Below are positions 20,691 to 32,351 of a stretch of 64,000 nucleotides of DNA, one piece after another. The first letter of the stretch is position 1; each line of letters opens with the position of its first letter. A model generated the notes under the pieces. The model saw only the letters and a program-made list of their open reading frames with translations. It was not told where the DNA came from and searched no databases. The DNA is from Poa pratensis (Eukaryota; Streptophyta; Magnoliopsida; Poales; Poaceae). The stretch is from contig CAMZMU010000034.1 in assembly GCA_947311845.1 (NCBI GenBank), forward strand, positions 95,467,131 through 95,531,130, given 5' to 3'. Made by a program: the position numbers and the translations under genes.

Positions 20691-22650
20691 GCATTTCTTC
20701 TATGGCCTTGATCTTGTCAGGGTTTGCTTCTATGCCGCGATGGGACACGAGGAACCCGAGGAGTTTGCCTGAAGGTACCCCGAAGACGCACTTGGCGGGG
20801 TTTAGCTTGATGTTCACCTTGCGCAGGCTGGCGAAGGTCTCCTCGAGGTCCTTCAAGAGAGTGTCTCCCTCGCGAGACTTGACTACGATGTCGTCAACAT
20901 ATGCCTCTGCATTTCTTCCCATCTGAGCCCCCAGGGCGATCCTCATGAGCCTCTGGAAGGTGGCGCCGGCGTTCTTCAACCCGAAGGGCATGCAAGTGTA
21001 GCAATACACGCCACAGGGGGTGAGGAACGCTGTTTTCTCCTCGTCCTCTTTAGCCATTTTGATCTGGTGGTAGCCTGAGAAGGCGTCCAGAAAACAGAGG
21101 AGATCACAGCCGGCTGTGGAGTCCACGATCTGATCAATCCTTGGCATGGGGTATGGGTCCTTGGGGCAGGCTTTATTTACATCAGTGTAATCGATGCAGA
21201 GCCGGCCTCCCCCATTGGGTTTTGGGACAACCACGCCATTAGAGACCCAGGTGGGGTGGGCAACTTCTCGAATAATGTCTGCTGCTTTTAGCTTTTCTAC
21301 TTCTTTGATGATGAAGGCTTGCTTCTCAGGGGCTTGTTTCCGTGCCTTCTGCTTGACGGGGCGTGCGTTTGGACACACAGCTAAGTGGTGCTCGATCACC
21401 TCCCTTGGTACGCCGGACATTTCTGACGGAGTCCATGCGAACATGTCAGAATTTGCCCGAAGGAAGGCGACGAGCGCGCTTTCCTATTTGGGAGGTAAGC
21501 CAGCGCCTATGGTGACGCTAGCCCCCGAGCCCTCAGCCCCCGAATCGCTGGTGCTCAGCGACACCTTCTTTGTAGCAGCCTGCTCCTGAGAGAACAGCTG
21601 CTTCTTCTTCTTGGGCCTCGCGAGGGGCTCCAGGTCTTCGTCAGCAGGGAACGCCATGGCAGCAGCTTTGTAGGCGAGCTCGACAGCGCGTGTAGCGTCC
21701 TGTACGTGACCATGGATGGTGATGGTGCCGCCGCTGCCAGGGATCTTGACCATGTTGTAGGCGTGATGCGTGACGGCCATGAACTTCGCGAGGGCGGGGT
21801 AGCCGAGGATGGCGTTGTAGGGCAGGCCAATGTGCGCAACGTCGAAGTCGATGAGCTCGGTGCGATAGTTTTGCTGCGTGCCAAAGGTGACTGCAAGCCT
21901 CACTTGCCCCAGAGGCGAGATTGAGCCGCTGGTGACCCCTGTGAAGGGCCTGGAGGGCATAAGCCACTCGTAGGGCACTTGAAGCGTCTCAAAGGTCTCG
22001 ACAGAGATGACGTTCAGGCCTGCACCCCCATCAATGAGCGTTTTGCCGACGGCGATATTGTTGATGGTGGGGGTGCACACCAGCGGGAGGGTGCCTACAG
22101 TCTTGGTGGACTTGGGGTGGTCCTTGGCGTCGAAGGCGATGGTGTACTGAGACCACTTGAGGGGACGCGATGTCTCCACCCCGGGCAGCGCTGCGTTGAG
22201 CTCGCGGGCGAACTGCTTGAACTGATTGTTGGACTTGGGCGCCTGAGCCCCGCCGAGGATGCACGCCATGGCGCCTCTAGGGGCCTGGTAGCCCCCAGGC
22301 TCCTCGTCAGGGAGATTGTTGTTCTTCTCAGCGGCGTTGGCCTGAGTCCCTTGAGGCTTCTGGTAGCCACCTTTGCGTCCGCCCTTGCGGTAGTTACGGC
22401 CTCTGCCGCGACCACCGCTGCCTTCTTCCTGCTCGCGCTTCTTGCTCAGTTGCTTGAGGTCGTAACAGTTCTCTGTCGCGTGGCCGCGCCTGTTGTGGTA
22501 GATGCAGAAGGGACGGTTGTCGATCTTCTTCTCGCCATCCTCTGCAGAGTCCTCTCGAGCGTGCTTAGCGCCGGGCTCAGCAGCCAGCACAGCAGTAGGC
22601 TTGCGCTTGGTCTCGTCACGCTTCTTGTGGGCCTTGGATCCCTCTGGGGG
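20656..22650 (-). pseudogene. E2 zinc knuckle, protease and reverse transcriptase
   Basis: Minus-strand frame from 22590. It starts with a CX3HX4HX4C-like knuckle (CIYHNRRGHATENC). An Arg/Gly-rich stretch and the retropepsin with DGGAGLNVISVETF follow, then RT: VVVPKPNGGGRLCIDYTDVN, PMPRIDQIVD, CFLDAFSGYHQI, FGLKNAGATFQRLM, and the active-site AYVDDIVVKS (about 20890). One in-frame TAG (21484-21486) interrupts the frame between protease and RT. The frame is lost after KIKAIEEMQPP near 20690. Catalytic Asp residues are retained, so the damage is limited to one stop plus frameshifts. Confidence 0.93.
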
Positions 22651-23899
22651 TCATCTGCAGAGGCCACCTTGGTGAAGAGGAGACCCTCTTCAGCCTTGGC
22701 ACACTTGTCTGCGATGTCGAAGAGCTTCACGACAGAGGAGAGGGTATCGTGAATGCCGAGCTTCTCAAGCATCCTGCGGTTGGTGACGCCCTCTCTGAAG
22801 GCAGCAATGACGTGCGAGTCAGGGATGTTGGGGATTTTGTTGCGGACTTGGCTGAAGCGCTGGATGTACTTGCGGAGAGTCTCGCCAGACTTCTGGCGTA
22901 CGGCGCGCAGGTCGTTGTAGGTGAGGGCGCGCTCGTACGTGCCCTTGAAGTTCGCAACGAACTGCTTGCAGAGGTCCTCCCAGGAGTCGATGGAGTCCTC
23001 AGGGAGGTTCAGGAGCCACGACAGGGCAGAGTCCCTGAGGGCGTGCGAGAACCAGTTCGCCATGACCTTGTCGTCTCCTCCCGCAGCTGGATGGAGGTGG
23101 TGTAGAGCTGCAGGAACTCGATGGGGTTGTTCGTGCCATCGTAGCCCTTGGGGAGGTCTGGCCTGAACTTCTGCGGCCAGACGACGCGGCGCAGGTTGCG
23201 GGTGAAGGCCGTGCAGCCAGTGGCGTACGTGGCCACACCGCCCTGGAGAGCTCTGCGGTTTTGGCGCCCGGCCTGGCCAATTTCCTCGACGATGCGCTTC
23301 TGGAGGTCCCGCTGGCGCTCCATCTCCACCCGCGCGTCCGGCGGCGTCCGCTGCACGATTTGACAATCATGCGGCGAGGACGCGTGAGAGGCGGCTTTGT
23401 TTGCCGCAGCCGGAGGTGGTCCTGGCGGAGGCGGAGGCGGAGGCGCTCCATGCGCGGCGGTGCCTGCGCGCCCGGAGTTGTGGTGCACCAGGGAGCGCGA
23501 AGGTGCTGGAACCGCGCGCGGCGCAGCCGCGATGTCGACGAGGTGCTGGAGACGGCCAAGCCAGTTGTCGTGCGCCTCGGCGGTGGGGCGGTAGCGGAAG
23601 AGCTCTGCTGCCATGAGCAGCGCAGTGTTTGGGCTGGGCGCCGGGCGTCCAAGCGTGGACGCGCTTTGGCGCCGAGATGGATGCGAGGACTCAGCGTCCT
23701 CGCTGTGCTCGTGGTCGACGTCTTCGTCGTAGCGGTCGTCCTCATCCTCGGGGTGCTCCACGCGTGGCTCCGCAGTAGTGCGCCCCGAAGCGCGGTTGGT
23801 GCGCGGACGGCCGCGTGGCCTGGCGGCGTGGACGACGGGCTCGGTCTCAGCTCGGCCTGACGCGCGCCGGTTGGCGCGAGCAGCGCGAGTGTCCGCCAT
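22650..23899 (-). pseudogene. E2 gag (capsid region)
   Basis: It starts at ATG 23899 (MADTRAARANRRASGRAE), 59 bases from the LTR, which supports this start. The N-terminal ~200 residues are Arg/Pro/Ala-rich and low in complexity, with a poly-Pro run. The capsid follows (FRPDLPKGYDGTNNPIEFLQ, then WFSHALRDSALSWLLNLPE, FVANFKGTYER, GETLRKYIQRFSQVRNKIP). A frameshift lies at about 23080 inside the capsid and another near 22650 before the zinc knuckle. This is the particle-forming protein. Confidence 0.9.
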
Positions 23900-23940
23900 G
23901 GCGTTGAGGTCGATGGAGGTTGAATGCGCGCCTCAGCCCC

Positions 23941-23955
23941 CTACCTGGCGCGCCA
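23941..23955 (-). promoter_or_regulatory. E2 primer binding site
   Basis: The minus strand reads TGGCGCGCCAGGTAG two bases after the LTR. The leading TGG is the usual complement of tRNA CCA. The tRNA partner differs from that of E1, E4 and E6; I cannot name it with certainty. Confidence 0.75.
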
Positions 23956-23957
23956 AT

Positions 23958-24994
23958 TGTCGGAGAATGACTCCCACGAAACAGGGGCAGTCACACTCGC
24001 GAAGAGAGTTCGTGTAAGGGGCTGAACACGACGTCAATCAACCCTCATCCGGCGCGGCGACGCTGCTCGTCGTGCCTGAGGAGGGACATCACGGCAGAGA
24101 GAGACACGGCGCGTACCCAGGTTCACGGCCCTCTTGTGGAGGTAAAACCGCTACGTCCTGCCTGTCTGTATTGCTGCTTGTAGAGGTTACAGTACAGCGT
24201 GCTTGCCGAGGGCACAGTTGTGGCAATGGCGCGTACAAGGGGAGGGAAACTACTGTCTTCTTCTCCCTTGCGCGCAAGTAGCTAGACTAGGAGTAAAATG
24301 TGTTCGATCCCCCTTAGGGTGGTGCACCAGCTCCTTTTATAGGCGCCCGGGCCTCCTCCCTGTCCTTGTGCAGCGGAGGGCTACCACATGGCGACAACGG
24401 TCGGGAGCACGGTGCACCGCTGCTTGGGCGTCCATGAGCGCGGTCCATGGGCACAAAAGCTGAGGCCGCAGCAGAGAGGCCGCCGTCCATCCAGGACGGC
24501 CAGCTGCCGCCGCAGAGGAGCGGGAGAGTCCCCACGGTGACGTCGCGTTTGGCGCGTAGCGCCGGCCTGCTCCCTTATCACCAAAGAGGAAAGCTTGGTG
24601 GTCTGCGCCGTTGCCCCTGCTTTGTTGACTCCTTTATCACCAAAGTGGGACTGTAGCTCCGTCGTCACCTGCGCAGAGGCGCGGTCACTCTGCGGCCGCT
24701 GCGGAAGCCATGTGCGCTCCGCAGAGCTTGCTTTACAGTGAAGGAACCCTCGCGTGGGCGGGAACGCCCTGTGGAGGATTCTGCGTTGACTTCCCTTCAG
24801 GGAAAACTTCCTTGGAGAGGAGGCAGCGGAGTAGAGGCTCCACAGGCCCTAGCTGCCTCCTCAGGCCTCCGCGAGGCGATTCTGCCCCGCGGGCACCCCA
24901 GGCTTGCAGGCCTGGTCCTTAGCGAGATTCACCGCCGAGTGTTGAGGGTTATAGAGGCCTGGCCCAGTACACCCTGGTTCTTACTGGGCTGACA
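23958..24994 (-). repeat. E2 LTR (5' LTR in element orientation)
   Basis: 1037 bases, TGTCGG...CTGACA, paired with 11942-12982. Immediately after it the AAAGC target duplication is followed by the continuation of the E1 RT reading frame. Confidence 0.95.
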
Positions 24995-26989
24995 AAAGCA
25001 ACTCGAAAAGATCATTATCCATTGCCATTTATTGATCAAATGTTAGAAAGGTTATCTAAACACTCTCACTTTTGCTATCTAGATGGTTATTCAGGTTTCT
25101 CACAAATTCCTGTCCATAAGGATGATCAAGAAAAGTCCACTTTTACTTGCCCATACGGTATATTTGCTTATAGGAGAATGCCATTCGGTTTGTGTAATGC
25201 TCCTGCTACTTTTCAAAAATGCATGAATGCTATATTTGCTGATTATATTGAAAAGATAATGGAAGTCTTTATGGATGATTTTTCTGTGTATGGTACTTCC
25301 TTCGATAATTGCTTGTTCAACCTTAACAAAGTTTTGCAGCGTTGTGAGGACCAACACTTAGTTCTTAATTGGAAGAAGTGTCACTTCATGGTTACTGAAG
25401 GTATTGTTCTTGGGCATAAGATTTCTGGAAAAGGAATAGAAGTTGATCCAGCGAAGATTGAAGCTATTGAAAAGCTACCATACCCAAGGGGCATCAAAGG
25501 TATAAGAAGTTTTCTTGGGCATGCAGGTTTTTACCGTAGGTTTATTAAAGATTCTCCAAAATATCAAAACCTCTAACCAATCTTTTGCAAAAGGATGTTC
25601 CTTTCTCTTTTAATAATGATTGCATTGAGTCCTTTAATATTTTGAAGAATGCTTTAATTAGTGCTCCTATTATTCAACCTCCTGATTGGAAATTACCTTT
25701 TGAAATTAACAAAGAAACTAGTGATTATGTAGTTGGGGCTGTTTTGGGCCAACGTGTTGATAAGAAGCTGAATGTTATCTATTATGCTTGTAGAACACTT
25801 GATGCTGCTCAAAGAAATTATGCTACAACTGAAAAAGAATTCTTAGCAGTGTTATTTGCTTGTGAAAAATTTAGACCTTATATTACTGATTCAAAAGTCA
25901 CAATATATACTGATCATTCTGCTATTAAATATTTAATGAATAAGAAAGATGCTAAGCCTAGACTAATAAGATGGGTACTTTTATTGCAAGAGTTTGATTT
26001 ACACATTGTTGATAGGAAAGGGGAAGATAATCAAGTAGCTGATCATCTCTCTAGGATGGAAAATATACCTGATGATCCTATTCCTATTAATGATAGCTTT
26101 ATTAATGAACAACTTGCAATTGTTAATGTTTCTAGTACTAAAGTTGCATCTCCTTGGTTTGCCAATTATGCAAATTTTATTGTTGGTAAAGTTTTACCTC
26201 CACACTTCACTCATCAACAAAGAAAGAAATTCTTTTATGATCTTAGACATTATTTTTGGGATGATCCATTCCTTTATAAGAAAAGTGTGGATGGTATTAT
26301 TAGAGGTTGTGTACCTGAGCATGAACAATAGACTATTATAAGAGATTGTCATGACAGTCCCTATGGAGGGCATCATGCAGGAGATCGCACAGGAGCATAG
26401 GTATTACAATCTGGTTTCTATTGGCCTACTTTATTTATGGATTCTGCTGAATATGTTAAATCTTGTGATAAATGTCAAAGAGTAGAAAATATTGGTAGGA
26501 GGAATGAAATGGCTATGAATTATTCATTGCCACTTGAGCCATTTGTTGTGTGGGGTTTTGACTTTATGGGACCTTTCCCAGAATCAAAGACAAAGCATAC
26601 TCACATTTTGGTTGCAGTTGACTATATTACAAAGTGGGTGGAAGCAATACCAACCAAAAGTGCAGATCATGCCACAGCAATGAAGATGCTCAAGGACATC
26701 ATTTTCCCCAGGTTTGGTGTTCCTAGGTTTTTAATTACTGATGGTGGTTCTCATTTCTTGCATGGTGTTCTTAAAAAAACTTTGGCAAAATATGATGTTA
26801 ACCATAGAATTGTATCTCCTTATCATCCTCAAACAAGTGGACAAGTTGAATTAAGTAATAGGGAAATTAATCTCATTTTGGAAAAAACAGTGAATAAGTC
26901 TAGGTCTGATTGGCCAACTAAAATTAATGATGCTTTGTGGGCTTATAGAACTGCTTTTAAAAATCCTATGGGAATGTCTCCTTATAAAA
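24995..26989 (+). pseudogene. E1 pol continued: RT core, RNase H, integrase
   Basis: This continues the RT broken at 11941. Motifs: FCYLDGYSGFSQIPVHKDDQ, PFGLCNAPATFQKCM and the active site FMDDFSVYG (25268-25294). A frameshift near 25558 follows RFIKDSPK. RNase H (25585-26331) has [30 protein letters not shown] and VADHLSRME. Stops at 26329-26331 and 26398-26400 interrupt the integrase zinc region. The integrase core (26437 on) has WGFDFMGPFPESK, FLITDGGSHF and TSGQVELSNREIN, the DDE residues. The frame reaches SPYK at 26989, where the Helitron inserted. The Met of MVYGKS is rebuilt across the insertion. Confidence 0.95.
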
Positions 26990-27164
26990 CTAGTAATCGC
27001 GCACGTGCACGCACGTGTAATCTTAATAATTAAATCTCGCATGAAATAAAGAAAAGTTGCAGTATCATGATATCTTTGGTATTTGCCAGGTCTTTTGAAT
27101 GCCAACCTCCTTCAGTGATCACTTTCTATAGCTTTTGTTCATCTACGTTCTTAACTGACCTAAT

Positions 27165-27545
27165 CTTTGGGGACACGGTGTTTTGACTCATGTGTCTAGA
27201 TGCACCTGTTATGAAAATGTTTTAAATATATTTAAAATGTTAAAAAGTTGAACACAAAATTTGGGTGTACATTTTAGACATTCTATGTTCGCACAAAACG
27301 TTTTGTAAAAAAAAGACATTTTTTGCGGGCTTTGCAAAAAAGAAAAAAAATGCCTCGTACAAAAAAGCACCAGGATTTGTCTTTTTCTACACAGTCCATA
27401 AAAAATATCATTTTCCAAACATCATGTTTGAACATATAATGTCCAGATGTACACCTAAGATTTTTGTTTTAAATTTTTTGACAGTTTGAAATATGGTTTT
27501 TAGATAGTGGTATCATATGCTCCTACTACCCAAAACTGATTTCCG
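27165..27545. repeat. MITE-like piece related to 5983-6458, inverted
   Basis: It shares, in reverse orientation, AGACAAATCC(G/T)GGTGCT, TTGTACGAG(A/G)CATTTT and similar AT-rich phrases with the MITE at 5995-6378. Borders are approximate; termini around CTAGATGCACC and its counterpart are weak. Confidence 0.5.
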
Positions 27546-28259
27546 AAACTTTGGGCCTAAAGAAACCCCTCGTCATTCAATCTTCTATGCAAGTAAGACA
27601 CAAGTTTAAATTAAGAAAAACCTGGATGAATCAAGTGTCCAATATACAACCACACTTTCTTTACAGGAGGTATTTCACAAAAAAAAAATTCATGCACCAT
27701 CCTAACTAAAAAAATCACAATGCAAAGGCCCGAAAGAACATTATGTAATCACCAGCTTGAAAGCATAAAAATATGTACACCTTTATATTTCTATCAGACC
27801 TAACACATATGTCCATTGGTCAGGCATTCCTTATGTGCTCCCCTTTGGACATATAAAGCAAAATATCAAATAGCCATGCATGATAGATCAACATGAATGC
27901 ACGATAGTAGACAAAAATGTAGAAGTGAGACAGGCAAGATAAAAGCAACCTTCGTTGTAGCTGGAACTTCAAAACTCATAAAAAAGAATACCTTCTCTTG
28001 CTCGTGTTCTTCTGTTTTTGTACTCTGTAACTTAAAAACTCATATACGAAGAGGTAAGTAAAATTCTTAGCCTACTCTAATAGGAACATGAGAATCAAAT
28101 ATTGATGAGAATATTTCCATCGAGAACAGCGTCACCATACACAGCATGGGAACAAAAAAGGTCCTTGGCCTTGCTCTGATGTGGCTAAATAGAGATAGAA
28201 TCTACAGCCAGAAATTGAGTGAAGATATTACAAAAACAAACTTGCAGGACATATATTAA

Positions 28260-28475
28260 ACCTAGAATGCATGCTATATGCACACAAAATGTCTTCCTCT
28301 CATTGTAAATGATGAGTGTCTTGAAGAACGCTAGCAGTGTCAAAACTGCGACAAGACCCAGTGCTGCCGCCAACCAAATGCCAAACACTAAAAGAGCAAA
28401 ATTATAATTTTGCAGGAACCTAGAGGACCTAGGACCATCGCCATATGTGCAAGAAAATATGGCATCTCTGCCAGT
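28260..28475 (-). pseudogene. Captured exon with a transmembrane segment in the Helitron
   Basis: The minus strand is open from about 28480 and reads GTEGTGRDAIFSCTYGDGPR, then a ~25-residue hydrophobic stretch containing FGIWLAAALGLVAVLTLLAF, then KTLIIYNERKTFC. The unusually balanced codon use, membrane segment and lack of transposon similarity suggest an exon of a host membrane protein captured by the Helitron. A TGA sits 4 codons upstream, with an AG between (possible splice acceptor). I do not recognise the parent gene. Confidence 0.4.
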
Positions 28476-28639
28476 ACCTTCTGTGCCAAGCAGTCAAGCT
28501 AGCCAAGTTAGGCATTTCTACGTGCACCTTGTGAGCAACCAAACACAGTTCGGGCACGCCAGGCTGAGAATTTCAAAAGAATTTCAGTAGACAAGCAACT
28601 CACGCATATGTATTTTCTCATGTGTCCTGCTCCCATGGC

Positions 28640-29465
28640 CAGTGACCTGAACATATGGAGAGGAAAACGTGATCGTGAACTCGTAAATTAATTGAAGGCG
28701 AAAAGGAAAGCGAGCTCCCAAGCAAACAATGACCTGATCATGAACTGAACCTTCGATTAGTTCTGAAGACAGTGACCTGTTCCTGAAGACCATGAATTGA
28801 ACCTAGGATAATCTAAAGTCCATAACCTGAACTGAATCTAGTATAATGTGAATACAGTGACCTGATTATAGGCTAATCATCAGACCATAACCTGAACTTA
28901 GGAGAGAAAGACGTTGAACCTGAACCAAGTCGAGCTGCGTGCGGCTCGGGGTGAAGGGCAGCGTGGGTGTCCTCGTGTGCAGTGTGCTAGCGCGGGGCCG
29001 TGGGATTCCGGCGGCAGCGGGCAGGCTGTTGCTGCGGGAAGGCGGTGGCGTCTAGCTCGCCAGGGGCGGCGGGCAGGCTGTCGCTGCGGGAGGGCGGTGA
29101 CATGCATCCATGGCAGGGGAGTCTAGCTCCCGCCAGTCAGCCGGGGTATTCGCGGCGGTATGCGGCAGGGGCCTTCGCGGCGACCCGGCGCGAGCGTCGG
29201 TGAGGCAGCACGTCGGCGGCGAGCGTCGACGGCTAGGGTATTCCGCTGCGACCCGGCGTGAGCGTCGGGGAGGCAGCATGTTGGCGGCGAGGGGATTCCG
29301 CGGTGACCCGGCCTGGAAGGTAGCATCAAAGGCGGCCTTGGCGGCGGCGTGGGTGTCGGCCTCGGACTTGAGCTTGGGCGCCGAGGATGGAGAACGGCAG
29401 CGCGTGGGTGGGCGACGGTGCGGGGAACGGCAGCGTGGGCGGCGGTTCGTGGATCTGTAGAGGCG
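28640..29465. other. Helitron interior: short decayed repeats, then CpG-rich segment
   Basis: 28640-28905 has three copies of CAGTGACCTG (28640, 28770, 28855) among CCTGAACTGAA-like phrases, a worn tandem repeat. 28905-29465 is strongly GC- and CpG-rich with internal partial repeats (GGCGGCGGGCAGGCTGT twice; GACCCGGCG-GAGCGTCGG twice). ORFs here in several frames are probably by-products of the GC content. It could be a captured promoter/first exon. Confidence 0.45.
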
Positions 29466-29692
29466 CGTGGGTGGGCGATTGCCGGCGTTTTTTTTTTACA
29501 AATTGCTGTGCGCATTGGACTCATCATTGGGAGATTTGTGTCCGTTAGATCCAGCGGATGGACGGTTCTGAGATGGGGGGTACGACTTAATGAGACCTCA
29601 TCATTAGTTGAATCTGGATCATTGGATGATGCCAATCTGATGGCTGCTGTTATTTGGATCAGCCACTCTGGGTCTTTTAATATTAGTGGAGA

Positions 29693-30195
29693 TGGTTTAT
29701 GGAAAATCTTGTCATTTACCTGTTGAACTAGAACATAAAGCTAGATGGGCTATTAAACAACTGAACTTTGATTTTAAAACTGCGAGAGAGAAGAGAATTC
29801 TTGACTTAAACCTACTAGATGAATGGAGAAATGAAGCTTATGAAAGTGCTAGGATGTTTAAAGAAAAAGTCAAAATTTGGCATGATAAGAAAATTAAGAG
29901 AAATGAATTCAAAGTAGGTGATCAAGTTTTATTATACAGCTCTCGTTCTAAGTTTTCTGCAGGAAAGTTTGCTTCAAAGTGGCAGGGACCATTAGTGATA
30001 CAGGAGGTGTACCGTTCAGGAGCTATCCGTCTTCACGGTGACATGAAAGGTAAACCTCATGTAGTCAATGGACAACGCCTTAAACCTTATATTGCAGGAA
30101 AAAGCTTCATCGGAATGGTGGAAGAGTTGAATTTACAAACACCGGAGGAGGTAATTGAGAGAAAGCGTGTAGTTTCAGAAACCCTAAATCAATAA
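29693..30195 (+). pseudogene. E1 integrase C-terminus
   Basis: It resumes in frame after the Helitron: VYGKSCHLPVELEHKARWAI, ARMFKEKVKIWHDKKIKRNE, FKVGDQVLLYSSRSKFSAGK, KWQGPLVIQEVYRSGAIRL (SH3-like C-terminal domain), ending in TAA at 30193-30195. This segment has no lesion. Confidence 0.93.
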
Positions 30196-30806
30196 AAGGT
30201 AACTTTAGTGTTGGAAAGTTTCTCGGAATTGCGCGATATTTTACGGAAGTCATTTTTATGGAAATTATCGTGTTGGGCAAGAAAACTGGACGAAACGGAG
30301 ACCCGAGGAAGGAAACAAGGGGTCCCACGCGGCCAGGTACAGGGGCCGCGTGGGACCACTCCTTTCCCTCCTCGGAGTCCCTTTTCGTCTCGTTTTCGAT
30401 CCCGACGCTTCGTCTTGACCTAAAAACCGTCAATATATACCCCTCTCTTCCGATCTAATCTCGCACCGAGCGTTCTCGAGCGATTCTTTCTTTTGCTGTT
30501 TCTGCCTGTCAGGTTTTTAGCTATGTCTTTGGGGGATTCCTACCAATGCTCCTCCATGGACGACGATGATGATGAACTCGAGGGCCACAACCCTACGTCC
30601 ATATGGAGGAGGAAGAGGAAGAGGAAGGACTACTCCGATGATGAAGACTACAAACTTGACAAGGAGGAGATGGAGAAGGAAGAAGCTGAAGAAGGAGAGT
30701 ACAAGCCCTCCATCAACATCGCACCTCTGGCGACAGAACCTCCTTCACCCATTGCTGTTGCCGGTGTGAGGGTGAACGTGTCTCTTGGAAACAAGAGACG
30801 GACGGC

Positions 30807-32337
30807 TGATGTCTACGCACGCTTCTATTCTTGTAGACAGTGTTGGGCCTCCAAGTGCAGAGGCTTGTAGAACAGCAGCAAGTTTCCCTCAAGTGAATCA
30901 CCCAAGGTTTATCGAACCCAAAGAGGTAGAGGTCAAAGATATCCCTCTCAAGCAACCCTGCAATTAAGATACAAGAAGTCTCTTGTGTCCCCAACACACC
31001 CAATACACTTGTCAGGTGTATAGGTGCACTTGTTCGGCGAAGAGATAGTGAAATACAAGTAATATGGATGATTATAAGTGATAATTGCAATCTGAAATAA
31101 AAATGGCAGCAAGCAAACATGTAGCAGAACTGGTTGTAAACGGTGTTTCAATGCTTAGAAACAAGGCCTAGGGATCATACTTTCACTAGTGGACACTCCC
31201 AACAATAATAATATAATTGAATACATAAATATTTCCTCTTCACTATGCTACTCTGAACTATTCTCCCGTTGGATAGAAATACCAATCTACTGCGTAGGGC
31301 TACAAGGGCACACCTTAAAGTCTGAGTGAACAAACACCACAATATCATAGAACACCAAGACCATCGTGTAATGCTGCAAAAGCACACCTTAAAGTCGCAT
31401 TCTACAGAACCCCAATGTCACTAAGAGCGTCCCAAAATAGTACTAAACAAACACCACAATTTTATAGTGACAACCAACAAAAGAACAACTCATGATAAGT
31501 ATTCCTGTCATCTTTAGCCGAAGAGTCACACACGGTGCGCACACTGTCAACTTCGCACCATGGGACAAAGGTGACTCCAAAGTTTACATTAATAAAACCA
31601 CTCAAGTAGCATAGTTCATAAGATAACGAAGAGTAACATCCATGGATCCAACTAGATTACAAAACTCATGATCACATAAAGATCACACCATGAGAGAGGG
31701 AGATGAACCACATAGCTACCGGTAGAGCCCTCAGCCCCGATGAAGAACTACTCCCTCCTCATCATGGGAGGCAGCAACGGCGATGAAGATGGCAGTGGAG
31801 TCGATGGAGATGGCTCCGGGGGCAATTCCCCGTCCCGGCAGGGTGCCGGAACCGTGACTTCTGTCCCCCGAATTAGGTTTCTGTGTTTCTCCGCCGCCTC
31901 CCTCGAAACTCCTTGGGGGACTATTTTTATAGACGTTTTTAGGTCAAGACGGAGTCGGTGGAGAAAAGATCGACGGCAACGGAGCGTCGAGCGCCAGGAT
32001 GATGGGTCCCACGTGGCCAGGTACTATGGCCCCGTGGGCCCACCTCTTTGGGCCCTCGGGGCTCCGCTTGTTCGCTTCCTTCGCCCCAAGTCTTCTTCCT
32101 TTCAAATATTGACGCCCGTAAATTTGCAGGTGATTTGGATGATGTTTGGGTCCCTGAAACATTAAAATAAGAAAATAGGGTTTTCTGCCCGTGCAGGGTT
32201 AATTCCATAAAAACAGGAAATAAATAAATATTCCCAAAAATCATTATAAAACATTGATATAACCCTTATATGATGCAAATATGAATGGAATACAAGTAAT
32301 ATAGTGCAAAGTTCATGTATGCATTTTACATGCATCA
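30807..32337 (-). repeat. E4 LTR (3' LTR in element orientation), uninterrupted
   Basis: 1531 bases, matching 35541-38311 once the LINE is removed. Short GC-rich part at 31735-32090 gives spurious ORFs. Confidence 0.94.
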
Positions 32338-32351
32338 ACATCCCCAAGCTT
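32338..32351 (-). promoter_or_regulatory. E4 polypurine tract
   Basis: The minus strand reads AAGCTTGGGGATGT next to the LTR, the same style as the PPTs of E1 (AAGCTTGGGGGAG) and E5. Confidence 0.8.

Larger units (their letters stand above)
11942..24994 (-). mobile_element. Ty3/gypsy LTR retrotransposon E2 (Tat/Retand-like) with antisense ORF
   Basis: LTRs at 11942-12982 and 23958-24994 start TGTCGG and end CTGACA. The 5-bp target duplication AAAGC is perfect (11937-11941 and 24995-24999). PBS and gag lie beside the right LTR, so the element is transcribed on the minus strand: gag, protease, RT, RNase H plus a second RNase H, integrase, then PPT. Between integrase and its 3' LTR lies a long gene on the opposite strand (13302-16923). 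A second RNase H and an antisense gene are known for Tat-lineage elements such as Grande-type families. GC content is far above the surrounding E1. The two LTRs differ at roughly ten sites by eye over ~1040 bases, so the insertion is recent. Confidence 0.95.
26990..29692 (-). mobile_element. Non-autonomous Helitron with exact borders
   Basis: Read on the minus strand it begins TCTCCACTAATATTAAAAG (29692) and ends CTAG (26993-26990). Eight bases before the end is a hairpin of CACGTG-CGTG-CACGTG. The host bases are A before the TC and T after the CTAG, the A^T target typical of Helitrons, with no target duplication. Removing 26990-29692 joins ...TATAAAA to TGGTTT... and restores the E1 integrase frame without loss or gain of a base. 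There is no Rep/helicase gene, so it depended on another Helitron. The inside holds a MITE-like piece, a membrane-segment exon and a CpG-rich region, all likely passengers. Confidence 0.92.

Noticed and set aside
18048..23860. Many + strand ORFs of 60-260 aa across E2
   Set aside because: Opposite strand of gag-pol, high GC, no recognisable motif; explained by the coding minus strand.
27165..27489. Phe/Lys-rich ORFs on both strands
   Set aside because: AT-rich inverted-repeat MITE-like sequence; composition explains them.
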